Shown: positions 1-3,887 of the stretch, piece by piece
Numbering within the stretch: the first letter of the stretch is position 1
Layout of the letters: the number at the start of each line of letters is the position of its first letter
Assembly: GCA_964559275.1 (NCBI GenBank)
Contig: CAZLGC010000051.1
Span: 1 to 6,173, forward strand
Source: CAZLGC01 sp964559275
GTDB taxonomy: Bacteria > Patescibacteriota > CALEFQ01
Reading direction: 5' to 3'
Length of the DNA stretch: 6,173 nucleotides
Made by a program: the position numbers and the translations under genes
Notes under the pieces: model-generated
Databases searched by the model: none
What the model was told of the DNA's origin: nothing
What the model saw: the letters and a program-made list of their open reading frames with translations, nothing else

Positions 1-2
1 TG

Positions 3-68
3 GAAGGAAAACCGTGCCCCGTTTGCGGTCAGGGTAAAATGACTAGGAAAATGACAGGGATTTCCTAG
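3..68 (+). CDS. 3' end of a small cysteine-motif (zinc-binding-like) protein, partial
   Basis: The frame is open from the left edge to a TAG at 66-68 and reads EGKPCPVCGQGK followed by about nine further residues. CPVCGQGK has the CxxCxGxG form of DnaJ-type or rubredoxin-like zinc knuckles, and a complete protein with the same motif type lies at 2249-2431. An intrinsic terminator starts only a few bases after the stop, as expected at a gene end. Against it, only 21 codons are visible, and bases 43-50 and 61-68 form a perfect 8-bp inverted repeat, so the last codons could be structural rather than coding. Another frame ends with a TGA at 40-42. The motif is seen; that it is a real gene tail is inference. 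Confidence 0.35.
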   Translation, partial: EGKPCPVCGQGKMTRKMTGIS

Positions 69-71
69 CTA

Positions 72-96
72 AAAAACCGCCCCCGGGGCGGTTTTT
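72..96 (+). terminator. intrinsic terminator, A-tract/GC stem/T-tract
   Basis: A GC stem (CCGCCCC against GGGGCGG, 77-91, very tight loop) is flanked by six A before and five T after, so the hairpin extends with A-U pairs and can work in both directions. It closes whatever transcription enters from the left and isolates the promoter at 138. A second perfect inverted repeat (43-50 with 61-68, 10-nt loop) lies just upstream. Confidence 0.8.
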
Positions 97-137
97 GGAT
101 TTGCCGGTCAAGTCTGGCTATCAACGGGAAAGGCTGA

Positions 138-166
138 TTGACAAAACCCCAAAAATAAGGTAGCTT
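138..166 (+). promoter_or_regulatory. sigma-70-type promoter for the DUF488/DuOB operon
   Basis: A perfect -35 TTGACA lies at 138-143. After a 17-base spacer, TAGCTT at 161-166 is the best -10 in register, matching only 3 of 6 consensus bases. Transcription would begin near 173, giving a leader of about 48 nt that contains AAGGAGGT at 207-214, six bases before the GTG at 221. The -35 and ribosome binding site are clear; the -10 is weak. Confidence 0.55.
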
Positions 167-220
167 AAGGCGAACGTAGAACTTTGAACGACAACATATA
201 TTCCACAAGGAGGTTTACAG

Positions 221-889
221 GTGGAAAAAAATTCAGGTTCCCAGAAACTACCGTTTCCAGATACCGGCAAGCAGTTGCCGCAGTACCCAGCACCGCCCAC
301 GTTGAAGCGAGTCTACAGCCTCGGCTGCAGTATGCCGGCCCGGGAGTTCTTCGGCCTACTGATGGCCGAGGGTATCCAGGCCGTGCTGGACACGCGGGAG
401 CACCGCACCTACCGCGGGCGCGGGTTCGCCACGTCGGAAGAGGATTTCCGCTACCTGTGCGAACGGCACGAGATGCCCTACTTCGTGGTCGAGTCGCTGG
501 CTCCCAGTCGCGAGATCCGGGAGCGTTTTGCCCGGGATTTCAAGGATATCAAGCGGGCGGCTGATCGTGATCCGCAGGCTTGGACGGCATTTCTCGAAGA
601 CTATCAGGTACTCCTGCAGCAACGGCGCCCGCTGCGTAGTGGGCAGCTGCACGACATCCTCTACGGCGATTTTGAGTCGGTTGCCATCATCTGCAGTTGC
701 CGCCATCACGATGACTGTCACCGCAGTTTCGCCACCGGCATGATTGCCACGCTGCTACCCGGAGTGGAGCTGCGGGTGATCTATCCGAATGACGAAGAAC
801 CGCCCAAGGCCTCACCGCGCCGCTACCGGCTCCGGGAATTTCCCTGGGCCGGGCTCAAGCCCAATGCCCCCGCCCGGAGGCGGGGATAA
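221..889 (+). CDS. DUF488 family protein
   Basis: The 222-residue product matches the DUF488 pattern. The opening strand VYSLGCS (about 31-37) corresponds to the usual Y-T-I-G-x-S. LDTRE (56-60) is the family's conserved 'vDvR' position. ICSCRHHDDCHR (about 157-168) is the hallmark cysteine/CHR motif near the C-terminus. Residues 1-28 are a proline-rich lead-in outside the domain, and the tail from about 190 is basic. The start is GTG at 221, fixed by AAGGAGGT six bases upstream. The catalytic activity of DUF488 proteins is not established as far as I know; the conserved Cys/His/Arg residues suggest an enzyme or a nucleic-acid-linked function, which is inference. The stop codon shares one base with the next gene's ATG (TAATG), implying translational coupling and joint function. 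GC content is much higher than in the right half of the window. Confidence 0.85.
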   Translation: MEKNSGSQKLPFPDTGKQLPQYPAPPTLKRVYSLGCSMPAREFFGLLMAEGIQAVLDTREHRTYRGRGFATSEEDFRYLCERHEMPYFVVESLAPSREIRERFARDFKDIKRAADRDPQAWTAFLEDYQVLLQQRRPLRSGQLHDILYGDFESVAIICSCRHHDDCHRSFATGMIATLLPGVELRVIYPNDEEPPKASPRRYRLREFPWAGLKPNAPARRRG

Positions 890-1563
890 TGAGGGTGCTC
901 GTGTTCTCCCATACGATCATGGGAGGCGGACGCGGGTTTTGTGTCACCGTCGGCAACGAGGTTGAAGGCGGCGTCTACCAGTGGCGGTTGCGGCTACGGC
1001 CCAACCAGAGCTTGCGCTACGATCATTTCGGCGCCCGCGGGGCGTTGATTGGCCGGCAGGTGCGCCCCGGGAGTGTGATCGACATCGACCATCCTTACCA
1101 GGTGGCTGAGCCTTACCGGCGAATCACTCATCCCGAGGATGTCATCATGCCTCCGCCGCCGCGGCTCGAGATCATTGACCCGGCCGGCGGGGTAGCGGAA
1201 GTAGAACGGCTGGCCGAGGTAATGGCCTATGACAGCGTACCGGAGTTGTTCCCGGGGCTTTGTGAGTCCAACAACAAATGGTACCGCCCGGCTGGTGAGC
1301 CCAATCGGCGTGCCGTCGGTTACGTCCGGGTGCAGGCAGTGGATTTTTTCCGGGACGGAGATAATCTGCGTGCCTGGCTGACGGATCAGCGTGGTAACCG
1401 GTTCAATATCAAGGTAGTCGGCATTGATCTGGTCGGGTGTCGGGCCCTGCCCGCGAATCCCCACCTGGCGCGGCTATCGCTGGCGAATCCGTTTGCCAGT
1501 CAGTATTGGACCCATACGGCGCATCCGAGCCGGTGCTATCTGATGCTGTCGCATCTGATTTGA
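889..1563 (+). CDS. dual OB-fold (DuOB)-like protein, partner of DUF488
   Basis: The 224-residue protein starts at an ATG overlapping the upstream stop by one base, with GGAGG at 876-880 eight bases before. Features that recall the dual-OB-containing domain family, from memory and not from a search, are the N-terminal strand VLVFSHTIMGGGRGFCV (3-19), the HPEDV signature (81-85), a central WYRP motif (131-134), and a C-terminal stretch of alternating hydrophobic residues ending in CYLMLSHLI. The composition is beta-rich without signal peptide or membrane segment, so it is probably cytoplasmic. OB folds bind nucleic acid or oligonucleotides; that this one does is inference. The stop codon (1561-1563) lies inside the 55-base sequence duplicated around the assembly gap, but collapsing the duplicate leaves the reading frame unchanged. 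Confidence is high for a real gene, moderate for the family. Confidence 0.7.
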   Translation: MRVLVFSHTIMGGGRGFCVTVGNEVEGGVYQWRLRLRPNQSLRYDHFGARGALIGRQVRPGSVIDIDHPYQVAEPYRRITHPEDVIMPPPPRLEIIDPAGGVAEVERLAEVMAYDSVPELFPGLCESNNKWYRPAGEPNRRAVGYVRVQAVDFFRDGDNLRAWLTDQRGNRFNIKVVGIDLVGCRALPANPHLARLSLANPFASQYWTHTAHPSRCYLMLSHLI

Positions 1564-1598
1564 TTGGTAAGTGGGAGGGAAGTTTGGTAAGGCCCCTG
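1544..1598 (+). repeat. left copy of 55-base duplicate flanking the gap
   Basis: These 55 bases are identical to 1699-1753, base for base, and end exactly at the first N. The segment contains the last six codons and the stop of the DuOB-like gene plus the first arm of its terminator, whose second arm is missing on this side. This is the signature of two contigs overlapping by one k-mer that were joined with Ns instead of merged. Confidence 0.95.
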
Positions 1599-1698
1599 NN
1601 NNNNNNNNNNNNNNNNNNNNNNNNNNNNNNNNNNNNNNNNNNNNNNNNNNNNNNNNNNNNNNNNNNNNNNNNNNNNNNNNNNNNNNNNNNNNNNNNNN
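1599..1698. other. assembly gap, 100 N
   Basis: This is a run of exactly 100 N, the conventional filler length for a gap of unknown size. Because both flanks carry the same 55 bases, the true gap is probably zero, and 155 bases (the gap plus one copy) should be removed. Coordinates to its right would shift accordingly. Any reading frame crossing it is meaningless. Confidence 0.98.
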
Positions 1699-1753
1699 TG
1701 CTGTCGCATCTGATTTGATTGGTAAGTGGGAGGGAAGTTTGGTAAGGCCCCTG
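1699..1753 (+). repeat. right copy of 55-base duplicate flanking the gap
   Basis: Identical to 1544-1598 and starting right after the last N. Here the terminator's first arm continues directly into its loop and second arm, so this copy reads naturally into the downstream sequence. It duplicates the 3' end of the DuOB-like gene and is unlikely to exist as a second copy in the genome. Confidence 0.95.
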
Positions 1754-1779
1754 ACATAAGAGTGTTGGGGGTTTTTTTT
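1748..1779 (+). terminator. intrinsic terminator of the DUF488/DuOB operon
   Basis: CCCCTGACAT (1748-1757) pairs with GTGTTGGGGG (1762-1771) through a 10-pair stem that includes G-U pairs, with loop AAGA, followed directly by eight T (1772-1779). Once the duplicated 55 bases are collapsed it lies about 30 bases beyond the DuOB stop codon, exactly where an operon terminator is expected. This supports the interpretation of the gap as an artefact. Confidence 0.8.
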
Positions 1780-1793
1780 AGCGCTTGTCCGTA

Positions 1794-1819
1794 AAGCCTA
1801 CCCATTTATGGGTAGGCTT
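1794..1819. repeat. palindromic hairpin, copy A of a covarying pair
   Basis: A perfect 11-bp stem with loop TTTA: AAGCCTACCCA (1794-1804) pairs with TGGGTAGGCTT (1809-1819). It has no T-tract, so it is not a standard terminator. A near-copy lies at 1859-1884 with the same outer bases and loop but inverted middle base pairs (see findings). Confidence 0.8.
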
Positions 1820-1828
1820 AATATTTCG

Positions 1829-1849
1829 AAGGCCCCTTTAAGGGGTCTT
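1829..1849. other. hairpin between the two covarying palindromes
   Basis: AAGGCCCC (1829-1836) pairs with GGGGTCTT (1842-1849) with one G-U pair and a 5-base loop. It could extend by two more pairs inward. No clean T-tract follows on the plus strand. It sits midway between the two palindromes, so the three form a regularly spaced hairpin cluster over about 90 bases. Confidence 0.6.
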
Positions 1850-1858
1850 TCGCGTCCT

Positions 1859-1884
1859 AAGCCTAGGCATTTATGCCTAGGCGC
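1859..1884. repeat. palindromic hairpin, copy B of a covarying pair
   Basis: GCCTAGGCA (1861-1869) pairs perfectly with TGCCTAGGC (1874-1882), loop TTTA. Aligned with the hairpin at 1794, positions 8-9 change CC to GG while their partners change GG to CC, and the last two bases change from TT to GC. The stem is preserved by compensatory change, suggesting that structure matters. Confidence 0.8.
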
Positions 1885-1918
1885 TCAAGATTTTTGCCCA
1901 ATTTTCCCCACAGAGGCC

Positions 1919-1976
1919 GCCTACGACGGTTGTAAACCGTAGGGCCCAGACCCCTAGGGTGAGGGGTCTAGTAGGC
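1919..1976 (+). other. possible three-way-junction RNA fold
   Basis: GCCTAC (1919-1924) can pair with GTAGGC (1971-1976), enclosing two local hairpins. ACGGTT with AACCGT (1926-1940, 3-base loop) is the first. AGACCCCT with AGGGGTCT (1948-1969, 6-base loop) is the second. All three stems are perfect Watson-Crick. Such nesting is unlikely to be selected at the DNA level alone, and it suggests a folded RNA, but no known RNA family was recognised. An alternative pairing (CTAC 1921-1924 with GTAG 1939-1942) competes. Confidence 0.4.
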
Positions 1977-2072
1977 CTTGCGTGCACCGCCTGCCCGCTA
2001 TGGCCTCGTTGGGTAGTGGCAGGGGATAGCCAGGGCTTGGGGGTGGGCAATTGGTTCCCGATTCCCCCTCCT

Positions 2073-2092
2073 CCCCCGACTTCAGTCGGGGG
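2073..2092. other. strong hairpin resembling an IS200/IS605-type end
   Basis: CCCCCGAC (2073-2080) pairs perfectly with GTCGGGGG (2085-2092), loop TTCA. On the minus strand it reads AGAAG, then the C-rich arm, the loop, then the G-rich arm. That layout resembles the palindrome at the right end of many IS200/IS605 elements, which often overlaps the tnpB 3' end or omega-RNA. No transposase coding sequence is present on either side. The hairpin is certain; its origin is not. Confidence 0.5.
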
Positions 2093-2185
2093 GCTTCTGC
2101 CGGGGTCGGCGCCTGGCCCTGCGCATACCAGAAGCTTTTCTTGACAACAGGGTAAGGCAAATAATTTTAGTTAATCAAAGCAAGC

Positions 2186-2213
2186 TTGACAAAAAACTTA
2201 TTTTTGTTATACT
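2186..2213 (+). promoter_or_regulatory. strong extended -10 promoter for the zinc-domain gene
   Basis: A perfect -35 TTGACA (2186-2191), a 16-base spacer, TATACT as -10 (2208-2213, 5 of 6), and a TG one base upstream of the -10 make an extended promoter. Transcription would start near 2220, giving a leader of about 29 nt with AAAGGAGGTGA (2233-2243), one of the best Shine-Dalgarno sites in the window. Confidence 0.8.
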
Positions 2214-2248
2214 TACATCCCAATATCTAAGTAAAGGAGGTGAATTAG

Positions 2249-2431
2249 GTGCCCGAATGTAAGCGTTGCAAAGGGACCGGTAAATTGCCGTGCCCCAATC
2301 CCGATTGTACCGATGGTACTGATTCCGGCTGGGCTCTTTCTCCGCATTCGTATCCTTGCGCCCGTTGCAAAGGAACAGGGGAAATTGATTGCCCCAATTG
2401 CAACGGCGAAGGCTACGTTACAAAATATTGA
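2249..2431 (+). CDS. 60-residue DnaJ-type zinc-knuckle protein
   Basis: The start is GTG at 2249, eight bases after a near-perfect GGAGG. The product has four cysteine pairs: C4-C7 followed by KGTG, C15/C20 (CPNPDC, a CxxxxC variant), C37-C40 followed by KGTG, and C48-C51 followed by NGEG. This is the CxxCxGxG pattern of the DnaJ central domain, which binds two zinc ions, but here it stands alone without a J-domain, Gly/Phe region or C-terminal substrate domain. The spacing between pairs 2 and 3 (16 residues between C20 and C37) carries a Trp/Ser/His-rich insert. It is probably a cytoplasmic zinc-binding protein, perhaps chaperone- or redox-related; a precise function cannot be given. It has its own strong promoter and two terminators, so it is a monocistronic and possibly well-expressed gene. 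Confidence 0.88.
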   Translation: MPECKRCKGTGKLPCPNPDCTDGTDSGWALSPHSYPCARCKGTGEIDCPNCNGEGYVTKY

Positions 2432-2445
2432 TGATTGGCTGAGTT

Positions 2446-2473
2446 CCCCGTCAGTGTTATGGCGGGGGCTTTT
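2446..2473 (+). terminator. first terminator after the zinc-domain gene
   Basis: CCCCGTCA (2446-2453) pairs with TGGCGGGG (2460-2467) with one G-U pair, loop GTGTTA, followed by GC and four T. The T-tract is short, so it may be leaky, which would explain the second hairpin at 2481. Confidence 0.6.
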
Positions 2474-2480
2474 AAATTGA

Positions 2481-2517
2481 AAAACCCCTTCGGCTTCAGA
2501 GAAGCGGAAGGGGTTTT
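2481..2517. terminator. bidirectional terminator between convergent genes
   Basis: Eleven pairs (AAAACCCCTTC 2481-2491 with GAAGGGGTTTT 2507-2517), one G-G mismatch, five more pairs and a 3-base loop make a very stable hairpin flanked by A on one side and T on the other. It can stop transcripts from the plus-strand zinc gene and from the minus-strand lipoprotein gene, whose stop codon is 8 bases away. Confidence 0.88.
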
Positions 2518-2525
2518 AGGTTCCT

Positions 2526-3092
2526 TCAGTATGGCTGACATTCATCATTGTATAGGTAGCATATCAGTTCGATGCCTGAGGGGGTGCCGTCGGCGCTCAA
2601 TAAGATGGCTTGGTCGGTTATGCCAAAAGCCATAAAGTGGTAGTAGCCGCTGAAGCGGAAGATCTTGATGATGCTCTCGTCAGCGAGATTGAAGACCACA
2701 ACGTAATTTGCGTCGATGCCTTTGTGATACATCGAAGCTACTTTCTGAGAGTCGTGTGCCCAGGCAGATCCTTTGAGGTCGCTACCGTATCCTTCGGGAG
2801 TGAACATGATTTTTACCAATTCTTCGGTGGTAGTGTCGAATATCCCGAGAGCGGCCTGGCTGTAGCCATGGAGCTCCTGAGCGAAGTATAATCCGTCGGG
2901 GGAATATGCTCGGCAATCATCGGGAACACCGCCGTGCGGTGACGTGCAAACGGATGGGTCCTCGAAAGGGTTGGGTTCTTCGTCATCGCAATCAATTCCG
3001 AAGAGATCACAGCAGCCGGAGAGAAGCAGGGTGCCTAGGAAAATCACCAGTATGCCGCCGACCACGTAGTAAATACTGAAAACCTTTTTCAT
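2526..3092 (-). CDS. lipoprotein with WD40/TolB-like propeller repeats
   Basis: I start at the ATG at 3092, not the longer in-frame start at 3203, because AAAAGGAGGTT (3106-3096) sits five bases before it and the product then begins with a textbook signal peptide. The signal is MKK, a hydrophobic stretch 7-24, and lipobox LSGC with lipidated Cys27 followed by Cys28-Asp29. The mature part begins with an acidic, Pro-rich linker (36-46). Then come three beta-propeller-like blades: YSPDGLYFA (63-71) with a following FDTTTEELVKIMF; AWAHDSQKVASMYH (110-123) with FNLADESIIKIF; and AFGITDQAILLSAD (155-168). At 188 residues this is too few blades for a full propeller unless it oligomerises. Cysteines at 35, 49, 60, 178 and 185 could form disulfides outside the cytoplasm. 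Specific function unknown. Confidence 0.85.
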   Translation of the reverse strand: MKKVFSIYYVVGGILVIFLGTLLLSGCCDLFGIDCDDEEPNPFEDPSVCTSPHGGVPDDCRAYSPDGLYFAQELHGYSQAALGIFDTTTEELVKIMFTPEGYGSDLKGSAWAHDSQKVASMYHKGIDANYVVVFNLADESIIKIFRFSGYYHFMAFGITDQAILLSADGTPSGIELICYLYNDECQPY

Positions 3093-3135
3093 TCGAACCT
3101 CCTTTTGGGATGGATTGTTTGTGTACAGACAGATA

Positions 3136-3164
3136 AGCCTAGCAGAGATGATGGTGGAAGTCAA
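3136..3164 (-). promoter_or_regulatory. candidate promoter for the lipoprotein gene
   Basis: Reading the minus strand, TTGACT (3164-3159, 5 of 6) is followed after 17 bases by TAGGCT (3141-3136, 3 of 6). Transcription would start near 3129 and give a leader of about 37 nt carrying the Shine-Dalgarno site. The -10 is poor, so this is tentative. Confidence 0.4.
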
Positions 3165-3237
3165 TGAGGGCTTCATCTCATCGTGCTTGGCGCCGGTTTG
3201 CAAATCACTTTCTCATGGGCTCCCTTTTCATACCAAA

Positions 3238-3266
3238 TTGACGCGATTACCAAGACAGGTTACGAT
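3238..3266 (+). promoter_or_regulatory. candidate promoter giving a leaderless transcript
   Basis: TTGACG (3238-3243, 5 of 6), a 17-base spacer and TACGAT (3261-3266, 4 of 6) fall so close to the gene that the expected start of transcription, about seven bases on, coincides with the ATG at 3273. No Shine-Dalgarno precedes that ATG at normal distance, which fits a leaderless mRNA. TATAGT at 3267-3272 is an alternative -10 but has no -35 in register. Confidence 0.4.
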
Positions 3267-3272
3267 TATAGT

Positions 3273-3734
3273 ATGGAAAAAATTGTTGATTCTCCTATCC
3301 CTCGTTCTAATAAATTCCCGCAGCACCTGTTCGTAATCAGCGCGGTTGTTTTCAATCTGGCTGTCAGCGGGGTGTATCTTAGTGTCAAATGGAATGATCC
3401 CCGGCTCTTGCAAATCTTCGGTTTGGTGGTGGCGTTGCTGGCGATTCCCTTTGCCATAACTTTCGTTGTCTATCTTAGAAACCGGGCGGGGAAGCGGATC
3501 ATAATCTCGCATATATTTATTCTGGGCTATCTGGGGGTGGAGATTTTGTTTGATTTTGTGCTCCGGATTCCGTTTCGGGAAATACTGTGGCTGCACGTGG
3601 TGTATATTCTTATCTTTTACGCGGCGGCGTTTAGTATGATCGGCGTCGCCCGTCGCATCAATCGGACGGCGGGATGGCTGGTGATTGGGACATTTTTGGT
3701 CTTGATCGCCTGTTTGATTTATCAGTTTACTTAG
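3273..3734 (+). CDS. five-helix integral membrane protein, unknown function
   Basis: The 153-residue product from ATG 3273 has about five hydrophobic segments: 18-38, 46-67, 78-97, 104-126 and 133-151, separated by short basic loops (RNRAGKR at 69-75, ARRINR at 126-131). Positive charges in those loops favour a cytoplasmic location for them. The charged motif FREI (101-104) lies at the start of helix 4. A GTG at 3183 would add 30 residues, but they look unlike a membrane or signal segment and would overlap the promoter, so I prefer the shorter form. No enzyme or transporter motif is recognised. It is divergent from the lipoprotein gene with 180 bases between them, and has its own terminator. 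Confidence 0.75.
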   Translation: MEKIVDSPIPRSNKFPQHLFVISAVVFNLAVSGVYLSVKWNDPRLLQIFGLVVALLAIPFAITFVVYLRNRAGKRIIISHIFILGYLGVEILFDFVLRIPFREILWLHVVYILIFYAAAFSMIGVARRINRTAGWLVIGTFLVLIACLIYQFT

Positions 3735-3755
3735 TGATATTTTTATCCTCGCTTG

Positions 3756-3782
3756 GCGCAGATTTTAACCTGCGCTTTTTTT
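3756..3782 (+). terminator. intrinsic terminator of the membrane protein gene
   Basis: GCGCAG (3756-3761) pairs with CTGCGC (3770-3775) around an 8-base loop, followed by seven T. It lies 21 bases after the TAG stop and separates this gene from hsdM. Confidence 0.85.
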
Positions 3783-3822
3783 GTATCTACCCTCGAACTC
3801 CCGAGGTGAGGGGAGTAGGTTT

Positions 3823-3851
3823 TTGACGGCGTGAGGTTTTTGGCGTAGGAT
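3823..3851 (+). promoter_or_regulatory. promoter for the hsdM operon
   Basis: TTGACG (3823-3828, 5 of 6), a 17-base spacer and TAGGAT (3846-3851, 4 of 6) place the start of transcription near 3858. The short leader is AT-rich. Its only purine-rich site, AAAAGGGAG (3857-3865), is 22 bases before the ATG, too far for a standard Shine-Dalgarno, so hsdM translation may be weak or Shine-Dalgarno-independent. Upstream, CCTCG (3791-3795) and CGAGG (3802-3806) form a small stem-loop. Confidence 0.6.
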
Positions 3852-3887
3852 AAAGTAAAAGGGAGATTCGCTTAAGATTTTTGTTTT

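Larger units (their letters stand above)
1885..2185. other. gene-free, GC-rich, hairpin-dense stretch
   Basis: There is no ORF with plausible codon content, ribosome binding site or recognisable motif here. The open frames seen are short and rich in Pro/Gly/Ser from low-complexity C and G runs. Visible structure includes the possible three-way junction at 1919-1976, an imperfect stem-loop from CCTGCC (1990-1995) to GGCAGG (2018-2023), and the strong hairpin at 2073-2092. I looked for tRNA, tmRNA, RNase P, 6S and SRP RNA signatures on both strands and recognised none. It may encode an unidentified structured RNA or be mobile-element debris. Confidence 0.5.

Noticed and set aside
994..1464. 156-codon open frame on the minus strand inside the DuOB-like gene
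   Set aside because: It is a shadow of the GC-rich plus-strand gene, with no ribosome binding site and no recognisable motif; the plus frame has coupling, start signal and family features.
1437..1805. Open frames on both strands that run through the N gap
   Set aside because: They exist only because Ns contain no stop codons; both use the duplicated 55 bases and have no biological meaning.
1794..1884. CRISPR array from the repeated hairpins
   Set aside because: There are only two related units, they are full palindromes with compensatory differences rather than identical repeats, and no cas gene is nearby.
1954..2160. 68-codon minus-strand frame over the hairpin region
   Set aside because: Pro/Gly/Ser-rich low-complexity translation of C/G runs, no ribosome binding site, and it reads through strong hairpins; part of it may reflect an IS end but it is not a gene.
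1780..2185. tRNA, tmRNA, RNase P, 6S or SRP RNA gene
   Set aside because: None of the conserved sequence blocks of these RNAs could be found by eye on either strand; a GGTTCCCGATTCC stretch near 2053 looks faintly like a T-arm but lacks the TTCRA loop and the rest of a cloverleaf.
3093..3203. N-terminal extension of the lipoprotein to a start at 3203
   Set aside because: The extension would bury the signal peptide 37 residues inside the protein and ignore the strong Shine-Dalgarno that sits inside the extension just before the ATG at 3092.
3228..3596. 122-codon minus-strand frame opposite the membrane protein gene
   Set aside because: Polar, uneven composition and no start signal; the plus strand encodes a clear multi-helix membrane protein followed by its own terminator.
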